Of a DNA stretch of 64,000 nt, positions 22,641-34,969 are shown piece after piece. Made by a program: the position numbers and the translations under genes. The DNA comes from Lingula anatina (lineage: Eukaryota; Brachiopoda; Lingulata; Lingulida; Lingulidae): positions 62,001 to 126,000 of the forward strand of contig NW_019775439.1 in NCBI RefSeq assembly GCF_001039355.2, given 5' to 3'. How positions within the stretch are numbered: the stretch's first letter is position 1; every line of letters starts with the position of its first letter. The notes beneath the pieces were generated by a model. It ran no database searches. It saw nothing but the letters and a program-made list of their open reading frames with translations, and had not been told where the DNA came from.

Positions 22641-25600
22641 CGCCTTTGTTTGAAATCTTGTGTGTACAGTTGTTAGCGGGAGCATTTGATTCCGAGCTTG
22701 AAAGCTTGGAATTGTTTTCACGTCCATCTTGGTGCCGTTTGATTGTGTCATTACTGAATTCTTTTTCACAGTTAAAGCCAAGGTTTACATATTCATTGTT
22801 CGCGCACGAGTACTCAAGGGAATAAGATGGGTTTGTGATACTTGTACTATCTATGCCTTTCTCAGGTGCAGAAATATTGGCTGCTGATCTGGAAAATTAC
22901 ATGAATTTATTTACAATGAAAGAACATACTGTATACAGCAACTGTACATGTGCATGAACATACCGTATGTTTAATTGCAAGTTTAAGAAAAGTAAAATTC
23001 ATGTTACTAAATGCACCACAAGTTTACAAATGAGATACTCATGTTAGAATGTTAGAAATAGCGCGATGATTAATGCAGAGATGGTTGGGTGAATCTTCTC
23101 TGTGCTTAAACGTCGTGACGCTGGGACGATGGCCTTTCTCTATTGTTTGTCAGTGTTTAAAAAAATTCTCGACAACTATAACTTCATATGTTTTGGTCAG
23201 CTACATTTGGTGGTCATTTGATGCAACTATTTAGATAGGACAAATGTTTCATAATTAATTCAGATCTTAAGTCTTAACATTAAACGTGGCCAGAGTAGCC
23301 TATACAATACCTTCGTCGTAATAGCAGTAGTGTTAAAACCAGAATAGTTGCAACTATAACTACAACTCCCACAGAACACCCAACTGTAAGACCAGTGCTG
23401 GCAGGTCCTGTAAAAATAAAACATTGAGGAAAATCAGTCATTACAAATATATTTTAAGAACCAATGAATGGAATACTCACACGATGTAATATTAGCATAC
23501 TTCCCATAGTTCAGTGGCGTTACATATTTTTAAAAAATATAAAATATATATCCGAGGTGACGCAAAGGTTTCCTGTGCTTCAAACCTTATAAAATCATAC
23601 ACGTAATAATATAACAGTTTGAGATTCACTTGTACTTATTCTAAATTTTGGTAATATGTTATGGCGTTTAGGAGTGGATGCAAATTAAATGTTATTTTGT
23701 AAAATATATTTTACCTCCAGACAAAGCAGCTGCTTTGTCGTGGTTGGTTTTGGAAGGTTCAATCAACATTGTCTTTGACACTGTCGTTGCTGTCATTTTT
23801 GCAGTTGTTTTAACTGCCGATGTTGCCTGTGACAATTTTCTGGACGTTTTCCTTGCATCCGTTTTAACTGCCGATGTTGTCTTTGACCCTGTCGTTGCTG
23901 TCAATTTTTCAGTTGTTTCAACTGCCGATGTTGCCTTTGACAATGTCGTTGACGTTTTCTTTGTAGCGGTATTAACCGCCTGTGCTATCTTTGACACTGT
24001 CGTCGATGCCTTTTTGGCAGAAGTTTTAACTGTTGTTGTTTTTCTTGTTGATGTTGTCTTCGTTGTTATTTTCATTGTTTTTCGCATCGGATTTTTCTTA
24101 CTTGTCGACTGAATTGGATTTGCCGGTTTCTTCACAACCAGCTCTTGAAAGAAACACTAAATGTTTATAAAATCAATAATCGACCATTTGCGACATTTAG
24201 CCAGCCATGCCCGTTCTGTTAAAATAATATCATTATATTACTGTAATATTACAAATTTAAACAGTATTTAAAATACTGACTACTGACAATTTACACCTCT
24301 ACCTCTGTTTGTCTCTAACACTCTTTGTCCAGCGACTGATGTGCTGGCACATGAAAAAATGTACGTCAAAGATGTGGTAGTTGAAGAGTAAACAGATGAC
24401 AGTATCAGTAATTGTCATATGTGATGTACATGGTAGACTTCACGCACAAGACCACGTAGTACTCGGACCATATAATAATGAAGGAAGAACAGCAGTTCTA
24501 GAAACTCTGGCAGAGAGGACAAGTTTAACCGAAATGTTTCACATATATGCTTTTGCAGAAAGCAGGCAATTGAGACTGCGTTTAGGCAAATAAAAAAAAA
24601 ACTCAAACAAGGCAATTATGACAAAATAATTTATTCCTACATGGGTCTGCTGTAATCACCATTCTACAATAAATAGAGAAATGCACTTACTTTTGGAGAA
24701 AGTTCCCCTTTTTGATCTGCCACCGATTTCGCATTTGCATATGAATTCTGCTAATATTTTGGACTGCTGTTTGACTTCTATCTGCCAAGTAAGAAAGAGC
24801 TTGTACTAGCACACGTACAGATTAGAACGCAAACTTAACAACTCAGAAAACAGAAAATATAAAATATGGATACCAATGTCACATAAATCACCAGTCATTG
24901 TTTAAATTAGCTGTTATGTTATATTTTGCAAAGCAGAGGTAGTCAAAACATGCAACCAAGCCAACAGGACCTTATCTGAAACAGTTATGATTGCAGTGCC
25001 ATAGATAACAAAAAATGTGATCAAGGCAGAAGTGGTATAATGTCTCATAAGGAATAAGGACATACCTTTAAAAGGACAATTTCAAAAAAAATCAATTAAA
25101 AGCAGATACATTATCTTGGGCTGACAGAGATGTAATACACAGACAAATTCGCAACAAATAACAATTAAAGAAACCTATAGCAAATATTAAGTATGAATCT
25201 GATATTGTTAACCGATATTAGACCTGCTGTAGCCATTTTAATGCACATTAACGTCATTCAATTTATCTTTAGCTTTTGAATTAAAAAATACCCGACTCGG
25301 GGCAAAAAAAAAATGAGAAAAAAAAACATGCTGGACAGAGCTTTACAGACCTGTGAGACTCTGGATGGATCTTACCTTAAATATTCCTATTTTGTCGTCA
25401 CCTTTTATAGTGATGATTGCCTCTTTTATGTCTCCTAAACTTTCGGCAGTACCCTTAAGAGCTTTCCTGAAAGAATGCGTCCAAAGTCAGGTACACACGA
25501 AAATGCACTGTATGTTTACTAGGCGTTAATCCGAAATTGCAGTGAATAGGAACTTAAAAACGTTTAACAAGGTTCAGTTTTTAAATATATTGTTGCATAT

Positions 25601-26523
25601 TTGTAATATATGCGTTTTTACTTGTTTCATTATTGATTGTGTTGCCATTTCCCAATGACCGAGACGAGAGAGAGAAAGAAAGAGAGAAAGAAAGAGATTT
25701 ACTTTGAGCCCTTTCTTATTTCAAATCTCCTGTCTAAACTCCCCACTGTCAGTGCTGCTATAGACCCGACAACTTCTACTTGAAGTGGAGCATGGATGCC
25801 ATCATGTTTGTCATTTCCGGTTGTGATTATCACCTCATAGGCCACTCTGGCACAAACTTGAACGTTGACGGAAAATGAAATAATACTCAAAATTGTTGAT
25901 TTAAAACATGAATATTATGATGTTAATGTACCTGATGAAAGTTTAGAGAATGAAAGACAAAATAAGTGTAGAGTAATATGGCCTATCTATTATACACTAG
26001 ATAATTTTATGATTATCTGTTTTAAAAGAGAAGAAATATTGGTTGGCAAAGTATCAGTTCATTTCACAGGGTTTTGGCAAATAAAGGCCGAGAAAAAAGT
26101 ACCATAGTAAGAAAGGGGGATCCCATTTCTGTATATTTAAGGTAAAAGTATTACTATCACATTTCTATTTAAAAAACGGCAGCGTGGCCAATATTGGCAT
26201 CTCCGAGCTTACTGAACTTCCCTGTTTGCGTTCAATAGCGTTTTGGGCTTAATACTAATACCAGACGGATAACAAGAGAAAATCCTGGAAATATCCATGG
26301 TGGCTGTTGTCAGTGCTCATACTATTCACTCTTAACCTCAACTAACATATTCACCTCAGTAATTCCAAAAATTCAACAGCAGCAACAACAACAAAATGAA
26401 CAAATTGCGGCCCCAAACTCAGCTTTGTGAGGATGAAATAAAACTAAACTTACCTGTTGCATGTATTTGAGTCTGCAAAAGCATCAGTGCTATGAACACG
26501 CTTAATGTTAGTGCCATCCTCAT
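22429..26523 (-). CDS. Single-pass receptor-like protein with Thr-rich stalk and tyrosine-rich tail (463 aa)
   Basis: Seven minus-strand exons: 26523-26454, 25856-25703, 25466-25376, 24781-24691, 24143-23715, 23407-23311, 22888-22429; total 1392 nt, with matching phases and GT/AG borders. Residues 1-23 form a signal peptide (MRMALTLSVFIALMLL). Residues 24-135 are beta-rich and could be a divergent PLAT-like domain (YEVIITTGN, FEIRKG, IGIFKIEVK), without the usual Trp. Residues 136-278 form a Thr/Ser/Lys stalk with repeated TSAVKT-like units, probably glycosylated. The helix VGVVVIVATILVLTLLLL is followed by RRR. The 153-residue tail has tyrosines in NPSY, YVNL, YLNT, IYAS and YIYM contexts, resembling PTB, Grb2-type SH2 and other SH2 sites. 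It converges tail to tail with gene 2. Signalling role inferred; I do not recognise the protein. Confidence 0.72.
23715..24143 (-). repeat. Stalk exon with degenerate repeats
   Basis: A 429-nt exon encoding about 142 residues of Thr, Ser, Lys and Ala, with recurring TSAVKT, TTVSK and KTSTT-like blocks of about 14-20 residues. Candidate O-glycosylated stem of the receptor-like gene. Confidence 0.65.
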
Positions 26524-27284
26524 GCTGCGTGTGGCTTTCTAAAACTCTTTCGGCGGAAAATACTCATTCGTCCGAAACAATTAACTGTTTTAGTAGTCCG
26601 TGCTTGTAAATTCTATGTCACCGGTTTAGTTCACGATAAAACACGCGGCACTATGGAGTTCTGCTTGTGTTCAGCTTGATAATGAAATTATCATCACTGT
26701 CGAGGTGATATTTTCTAATCTGATATAATGGTTCGTAATGTTGAAACCTAAATCGATCTCAACACCGATAAGATACTGATTTGATTTAGATAATATATTG
26801 TATATTTCCCAGTGGATAATCCCATCCAAAACAGGCGCATTGTAACGATGAAATAAACCATACAGATAAAAATAGATTTTAAATTTGGTCTTGAAATTAA
26901 GATCAACTCCTACATGAACTATTAAGTACGCATGCGAAACAGGCCGTAATATGAAAGATGGCGAGATATCATTTTATTTGCCACATCAAATACTACGTTG
27001 TCACACTGCAAGATTGAATAAAATAAAATATTTTTTCAAAATGTACTAGTGTTAAAAATTTGCATTTTTTTTTCAATTCAGTTAATGAATATACACACCT
27101 CGTGCTAGTGGTTCAAATAATCTTTTTCAGTGCTAGACTTTAAATCTTCCGTTGTCACCAAATCTTGTGACTCGTCCTTTCTTTACTTAATGCAATTTTC
27201 AACGGATTTAATGGGGGAGGGGGTTTTACAGCACAAAATAAAATTAATAATTTAATGGGAATAAAATAAATATAGGTATTTTGA

Positions 27285-27810
27285 TTATAACCTCGGCGGA
27301 GGTTATTTTTTCACCTCCGTTTGTCTTTCTGTTCATCACAAACCTAAGTCAAAACGTTACTGATAGACCCCATTCCCACAGATTTTAGATCGATCTATCC
27401 CTGTGGGAAGTCTCACTAGATAACTGTCAGCTTAGCCGGCTCTGTCCCGCCTACTAAAAGCTGTAAGGGGGTAATTAATTACCGTGTGCGCTCGGCTGAC
27501 ATCAATTTAGCCTGTACCCCCAGGGAGTTAGGTTGATCTAGATGGATCGATCTAAATCTATGAGAATGCAGTCATAGATTTAGAAATTTTCAGGATAGAT
27601 CGGCAATAGGCTTACCTAATTTGATTAAATTTTGGCACTGAACCGGATCACCATCTTATCTGGATCCAAGATTCCAAGTATAATTTAAAGGATCCATCAG
27701 CATTTCCAGATATGGCCAATGCCTTAAGCAATAGAGGTGCTCTCAACTACCACAATCTTGGCGGAGGTCTGCGCTCTCTCCGAATGCCTTTCTAGAAACT
27801 ACCTGTACTT
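27285..27810. repeat. Old repeat with GGCGGAGGT ends
   Basis: Starts with cctcggcggaggtta then a pyrimidine-rich ctccgtttgtctttctg stretch, and ends with cttggcggaggtctgcgctc. This looks like a dispersed repeat seen in many animal genomes; I cannot assign the family. It contains a nested element. Confidence 0.4.
27368..27581. mobile_element. Nested MITE-like insert
   Basis: The left end cattcccacagattttagat and the inverted right end atctaaatctatgagaatg form imperfect inverted repeats of about 28 bp around a non-coding core of about 150 bp, inside the older repeat. Confidence 0.45.
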
Positions 27811-28625
27811 ATCAACATATTATTTGAGTCGCTAAACAAAAGCTTTATAGATAACCATATAACATTATTTTACAGTGCGTCTGATAATCGAAATTTTGCT
27901 GTATTCTTTTCAGTTTTATTTTATTTTGGCGACAGCACATTATCTTTTAATTTTGCCTAGCCATGACATCTCACAATTATTCTTTTGTTCATATTTGAAA
28001 TTTCGGCAAAGTAAAGATATTCTTTATACCATTTTTTATCTTTAAATAATACAAAGTAGGGTATAACATTGTCTTACCAAATGTCATATTGTAACAAATT
28101 GTTTTTTAATGCCTGGCACACAATCAAATCAATTTCAAATTAAAATAACAAAGATATGAATTAAAATTACACTGCCATTCTAGTGCTGCATGCTGGTATC
28201 AAATTTGAAGTCTTGCCTTTATTCTTTGCATGAAGTCACTACTGGTCTTTCAATTTTAATTCCTTGCGTGTTATCAGGGAACATGCATAAAAGGAATCGA
28301 TAGAATCCAATTTGTGGGCACTTATTTTCTGCATTTCCCATTTACAGGTTTGCATTGCATGTGCCTCTTATTACTGTAATAAACAGAGCTTGTCGAAGAT
28401 ACTGATAAAAAAAAATAATAATAATTCTACACTGTGAATCCTGCTACTAAAAGGAACTGATATGGTATAAAAAGACTAGAAATTTAAATTTCGTGTATTA
28501 GAAAATCAGAATATCAACGTTGGCTGCTTAAGATTCAATCTTTGTGTATGACTCGATTGTGAAAAAGGCCAATGAACTGGAACCCTATACAACGCATATA
28601 TTTATAGTTAGAATATATCCTCGAT

Positions 28626-31600
28626 TCACTCCTCTTCGTCTGTTTTATTGGTATTTGTTTTCTTTTCAAAACGTTTGGAAGAATCTTCTTCTGGATTTAG
28701 TTTTGCCAAACAAGAGAAGCCTCCCGTCATCAACCGCTGGACTGAAATAAATAGTAATTAGAATTTGTTTGATTCGTTGAAAAAGACACTTTCAGAAGAT
28801 TAAAACTCCCCTCTAATTAGACCATGCATAAAAACTTTATTCTGACACTACACTCATTTCTTTCAGCGTGCCGGGAAAAATTAGAACTTTCGTAGTATAC
28901 ATATTGCATGTTTAAATACATGAGTGTTGATGAGTTCTGTCCTTAAGTGTATTCTGTTAAGTTTAATTCAAAGGCAAATGTGCACGTCAAGTCTATCTGA
29001 TAAAATGAATATAGATGGCCGAATATTGTTCTGTATTATGTTGTTCCACATGCTTACATAAATGTTATGGAGAGTTTCTCATCAACAAAGAAAATATCAA
29101 AGTTGCATACTTATATCATGAAGCTGGGTCTTCAAAACATCCGCTGTGACGTCAGTGTCAAGGCCGTGTTCTAGTAACTCCATAATATCTTTGACTGGTT
29201 GTTGAATGCTATCCTATAATGTGCATAAAATTTTGATGAAAAAATAGACATCCCTTTAAGCATTCCTCCTTCTCAAGATTTTCTCATTTGTTGACATTTT
29301 TTGATCTGGATTAAGTGAAACCATGCAAAAAAAAAAAAAAAAAAAAAAACATTTGGAGCCATGGATGTGCTGCTGCACAACTCAAGTAAGTTTTGAAATA
29401 AGCGGTGGAAGTGGGCCGCTTAAGGCATTGTGCAGCTTAAGGCTGCTGGCGGAACATGTAATACGTCATATGGTTTAACTAAGCAGGCGGCACTTGTACT
29501 ACGTTTAAATCAGATTAACTAGGTTAATTCGCAAATCAAACTTCAATTACTTTTTAAGATCTAAACCTTATATAATTGAAAATTTAAACTGTCAAACTAA
29601 TATATAATTTTATTGCGTTATTACTATCGATAATTTCAAGTTCTTATCTCTTATTGGCTTCAAATTTCTACTTACTCTAACGAATTTCACTATCTCAACC
29701 TTCTCCAAAAAAGCAACAATGAGATCCTGGTGGTTGAGTTTTGCCACGTTCAGTGAGGTGTCGCCATCGTCGTCTGCCGCCTTTGTGTCTGCCCCTGCTT
29801 CCACCAGTAGTTTCACAATTTCTCTGTTACCGCGCATACAGGCCAAATGCAGCGGCGTCAGTTTGTACGCATCACGGACGTCAGTCGCAGCTCCAAGCTC
29901 CAGAAGTTTCTCCACCACAGAGGGGTATTGTTCTAGAACGGCGTGGTGGAGCGGGGTTAGGTCCTCGTGTGAGGAATCTTTACACGTATTGTACTTGTCA
30001 TTCACTTTCTGTCTAATGTCATCGGGAGGATCTTCTCCCCATCCTGAGGACAGCACCTTCCCGTAATCTTCCAACTCTATCATTTTTCCTTTTATTTTTA
30101 CTAAGAAGTCCGCAAGAAGCTTCCTCTTGACGAGAACATAATGCCATGCAGGTCTTTCTTTATCATTACCGCGGACTAAATAAACCAGACTCCCTTCGTT
30201 GAGATTACCTCGTTTGTTCATCAATTCAGGATGTGTTCTCAGAATGGCATCCAAACACTGCACTTGTCCACTGCTTGCTGCCATGTGTGCTGGATTTTCA
30301 CCTTTGTTATTTAGAATGGTTGGGTCCCTCTTATGTTCATCTACCACATCTCCATTACCATTTCTAGATGCTTCAGACAGAGTTTTGTCTCCGACGTTGT
30401 TCTGAATACATGCGTCAGCCCTATCTTCATTTATCAAATACCTAACCACATCTACATGACCATCTCTAGATGCTAAATGCAAAGCGGTGTTCCCGTACTT
30501 GTTCTGATGATTGACATCGATTCCGTCCATTGCTGCTATTCCTTTCACTAACTCGACGTGACCGCCCCGTGCGGCACACACCAGGGTATTGCTGGTCACA
30601 GGTAAACCATGGCGCTGTAGCCTGTTGTAAATATCTCTGAAGTTGCCTTCCACTGCTGCATCGAGACACGTTACGTCTCCCATTGCTGAATGCAGACTTT
30701 TATTGATGTCGACGTTCGGAAGATCAGTGAGGTACTCAACCACGTCATCGTACCCCATCCGACAGGCACGACCCAGGGCTGTTTCACCAGACTCTGTGAC
30801 AGCATTCAGGTCTGCACCCATTTTGAGAAGCAGCTTAACACCATCAAGGAATCCTACACCGGCGGCATAGTGCAGTGGGGTAAAATTATCTGAGTCAGTA
30901 ATATTTACCAAATTATGGTCACTTGTGCAGAATTCTTTTAACTTATCAATGTTTCGACTCCTTACGACCTTGTGGATTACATTCATTCCACTATCAGTTT
31001 TGTCTAATGAATCAATTCGGTCTGCCACACTCTTGTTGTGTCTCTTCACAGCTATATCTTTGGCAGTGCAGCCTTCCAGCTCACCAGGGTGAGTGCCGCT
31101 TGTGACCTGCGTGGAAAGTGTAGCCCAATCAAAATGTCTGAATATTGTCATAACTGCATCTTCGTTATTGTGAAACGCTGCAGTATGTAGAACATTAAAT
31201 CCATTTTCATCCCTGTACTCCAGGACTTTGTTTCTGTCCACCTGGCGGGCAATCCTATCAAGCTTGTACCAAAGCTTTGGTCGGGCAATGGCGGAATACA
31301 GTCGGTGTAACGCATCAGGTATCACTGATATATCTTCGGTGTTTTCTGTTGAAATGAAGAAATGTTTTTTATGTTAACCTTTTTGTACTATAAAACCAGA
31401 TATTTGACTCAAACAACATGTCAATTTTCTTGTCTACTAAAGAAACTAACGTGTACGAAATAAGATCATTGTACGTGGTTCACTGACATTTAAATGCGCA
31501 TCACTACTAATCCAACTACGAACCTTATGGAATGGACTGTCTCTTTTAGGTCAAGGGTATTAAGAAGGAAGAGGCATTCCGTGTACAATGTTTGGCTATA

Positions 31601-32570
31601 TATATCAGCATTACTGTGGATCAGAGTGTATGTCATTTCTCACCTTTGGGAAATTAAAGAGACAGAGGAGACTCCTTTATTCGGCCATGAGTGTGACAAT
31701 TCTTACCTTGTACTGACATTTCAACTTGCAAATCATCTTCATCCCTCTTATTATCTACTTGAAGTAATCGGTTGCTGTCTCCTATTTGGATGTTTTGACT
31801 TTGGTTGATGCTAATCGTCTGAATATTTGGGCTTGTTAGTTTGCTTGGCACTGTAAAAGAGCATTAACTCAGTTTAATACGTGAAAATAAACTTTGTCAA
31901 GTCTTGAAAGTAAAGAGCTTCATTAAAGTGATTAACGGTTACGTTTCAGACCGTTTGTTCTCGTTGTTTTATCGTACCTTCCTCCGGAGCCCATGATTCT
32001 TGTCTGGTCAGATTCAGGATCATCAGTTCTAAAACATCTCTTTTCTTAGCTATGCCATGAAGAACGTCTTCTTTGGTTATCCTAGCTCCTTCTCTTTCCA
32101 GCACAACAGAAAGCTGGTCATCTTGTCCATAACCTAACAGGGCACATATCACAATTAAATGGAGCATTCCGATCTTCTCCACCTAAGATACGAATATAAG
32201 CTACTACACCTATCATATATGTAGGTGGCGTAAATTTTTTTTTGTCTTCAAGTGTTTTTGTTATTTTCGTTGGCTCATTTAAATGCAGGTTTTTACAGCA
32301 TCTACGCACACACACACACACAAAGACACGTGCACGCGCACACACTTTTTATGCGTAGTCTATTAATATCAATGCTTTACCTGACTATTTTGTAGTTCAA
32401 CAGTAATTTGTATGTCTGAAAAGTCCTACAAAGATATCTTGATTCAAACGACTGTGCTTAAGCTTACCCAAAAGCTCCCTGGCGTCTTGTAGCAGCGCTT
32501 CCATTGTTGTTAACATACATGTTTCCCTCTTGCGACGGTCACATGAGTAGATGATACAGGTGCTGTCCAT
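28626..32570 (-). CDS. Gene 3: CIDE-N / RHIM-like / ankyrin-repeat protein (763 aa), inverted paralogue
   Basis: Minus-strand exons 32570-32468, 32133-31978, 31850-31707, 31345-29676, 29213-29111, 28741-28626. Exons 1, 2, 5 and 6 have exactly the lengths of gene 1 (103, 156, 103, 116 nt); the total is 2292 nt. The CIDE-N-like exons are nearly identical to gene 1. The RHIM-like core is IQIG (residues 107-110). The ankyrin exon ends in ...FVR|gtaagt, then the tail exons. One ankyrin repeat (near 30330-30420) looks degenerate: the stretch reading SEASRNGNGDVVDEHK is shortened. The PAWHYVLVKRK / SGWGEDPPDD segment is present. The whole gene lies in an inverted duplication with gene 1. Confidence 0.82.
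31771..31815 (-). other. RHIM-like motif of gene 3 (core IQIG)
   Basis: Residues 99-113 read ISINQSQNIQIGDSN, in a 144-nt exon of its own. It has the intact Gln core, unlike the otherwise closest paralogue, gene 1. Confidence 0.72.
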
Positions 32571-33394
32571 CTCTGTGGTTAAATGAGATGTTTATTAATA
32601 TAATTGTTTTCCAGTGCCTGTATCAGTAGTCGACGACAAAGTAATGCCATAACCGTATGTCATACATACACTGCATTACTTGTAGTCATCGTACACTGTC
32701 ATCGATATATAGGTAGTTTTACCGTTAGCTAAACACTCTACATGTACTTTTAAATTTCACCCCCCCCCCCTTAACAATTACTATTTCACTGCTGAAGCTA
32801 GAATATATAACGAGGGTAAAAGGGAATGGTAAAAACTATCATTATTTTAATGAAGTGTCGATTTTAAAAATAGTTTAACCAAACCAATCTTTGTTTCAAT
32901 CCTACACACCAAGAATTGCATGTAGGCCTAGAACCACATTATGACGGTAATTTTACCCCTGCATGCATTGAGTGAACATACAATGCCTATGCTGAATGAC
33001 TTTTAATTTAAAGTGGATTAGTATTTCCTGACCATAAATTGACCATAATAAAGCAGAGACTTTTACTTAATACACATTGATAACACAGGGTCAAACATCT
33101 TATAACATATACTCCATGTCGACTTGCTTGGGGAACTGTAAAAATGTGCACCATTATGTTAATAATCAAATCTAAAACTACCACCAACTTAAATCTGTTA
33201 ACGGCATTCCGTAGTGTATATAATTATGTAAGTTATAGAATGTCATTGATTTCTAATTCATGGTTCATTACTGTCACCACATTTCACACTTGCGGCACTC
33301 ATGTCTGTTATTCTAATAGAAATTGGAAAGTGTTAATTGTCAACTTAATGATGTCGAGAGTGAGATAGTTTTTATCATATACCCGAGCAGGTTT

Positions 33395-33905
33395 CGAAAT
33401 ACGTACCGCTGTGAACTTCCTTATGGACCTGTTCCTCTCTACGTGGTTCAGATCCTGGTTCAGATCAGTCTAACGCAATCCTATGACCTGGGTTTTTTTA
33501 TAGCGTCTATGCGACACAAAATGGCGGATTTACCGAGTATGTTGACACGCATGCCCCCCTGTACCCCGACGTCATTGTATTTTGTTTGTTTAGGCTACTC
33601 TTGGACATAATAACGTTTTGACCAAGGCTACTTCAACTCAGAGCTGCGAATGCGCAAATAGTCCCCATTGAGGTCAGACAAAGTATGGCTAATTTCATTA
33701 TTTGCTCCCATTCAATATATAGCCTGACCCATGCCTCGTTTGACATTTAAATAGTAGTTAGTCTCTCTCTCTCTCTCTCTCCCTCTCTCTCTCTCTCTCT
33801 CGCACACATAAACACATTCACAGAGAGAAAAACTTTATAAATATCATAATATATGCGTCCATAATTGAGCTGTTCAACTCATCAGCCGCGCAGATTAGAA
33901 GGCTT
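33395..33905. repeat. 5' flank of gene 3; inverted copy of 1-500
   Basis: The reverse complement matches the first half-kilobase of the window, including the CT microsatellite (33763-33800) and the terminal block next to cagccgcgcagattagaagg. It contains the inverted copy of the dispersed upstream repeat. Confidence 0.75.
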
Positions 33906-34969
33906 GAGAGTTAGCTAGTTTTACCAGTCAGATATTTAAAGCTGTACATCATTGGAAAGTTATTCTAGCCTCCACAGAGTCCACTACTTAAAAAAATTGA
34001 TTTTCAAGAGTCTAGCAAATTCTTCGAATTTAAATTTATCTGTTAAGTTGCTTAATTTAGTTGTCTGCAAGGTTTGGTCCATATAGTGGATAATATAGCC
34101 TGCTACTCTCTGATATTTGGGGCCTCTAAAATAGTACACAGACAAAGTTTTTTGCAACAGACTACTAGAGGGTTAATATATCATAGATCTAATGAAATAA
34201 CAAACACTTACACACTTACAACATTAATTGTCAAACTTTTATTATGGCCAAAAAATATTATTCAGATGTTAAAAGAAAGATAGTGAAAAGAAAATTCTTG
34301 ATTTCTCTATTATGCTACAGGCAAAGATGTTAACGGATACTTTATCTTACAGGCTAAGTTTGAGCGATCCACTCAGATAAAAATACTTGCAAACAACACT
34401 GGTAGGATAATGTAAGACCTTCATTATGTACAAAGAAAAATCATAATTCATGTACATGTATGTAACCAAAGAAATATTGTGACGAGAAATTCTTTAATGT
34501 TTTTTTTCTGGCGTATTGTTACTAGGCCTATGAATTTTTTTCTTGCTTTTATGCTATATACATTAAATATAGTTTCAATAGTAATATAATCATTTTTATT
34601 ATTATCTATATTAGTCGGATTTAAAATCAATATTATGGCATATAATGTACAATCTAAAATTTCAAACGTCCAAATTAAATTCAATTTTAAAAATGCCTGC
34701 TACAACAAAAGTCTAAGCTAAAGATGAGAAATTCTACTCACCGGTGATATAAATCAAAGTGCAGGTTACATCTTTAAGATACCGTACACTTCAATTGGTT
34801 AGGCATGCAACAAACCTTACGTTACAATGCATGGAGGATTACACTATATACATGTCGTGGTCATCGTAACAGTAAGTCCATTATCTATCATAACACGAAA
34901 CTATTCAGTGTCCTTTAGCGGATTAGACGGCAATTAAGGTTTTTAGTGGTTCGCCATATTTTACCCCCA
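33906..34969. other. Unique intergenic DNA
   Basis: AT-rich with no coding support. Right of about 33905 the inverted duplication no longer matches anything in the window. The last part probably includes the promoter of whatever starts at the palindrome. Confidence 0.4.

Larger units (their letters stand above)
26524..28200. other. Intergenic between receptor-like gene and gene 3
   Basis: Presumed promoter of the receptor-like gene just above 26523. Otherwise AT-rich non-coding DNA with a repeat at 27285-27810. The gene 3 3' flank resembles that of gene 1 only down to about 28215. Confidence 0.4.

Noticed and set aside
23678-24112. 144-codon plus-strand frame opposite the stalk exon
   Set aside because: Shadow of the repetitive Thr/Lys exon of the minus-strand receptor-like gene, which has matching splice sites and phases.
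27362-27600. Regularly spaced repeats as a possible CRISPR-like array
   Set aside because: Only two inverted ends are present, in eukaryotic DNA; they are transposon termini.
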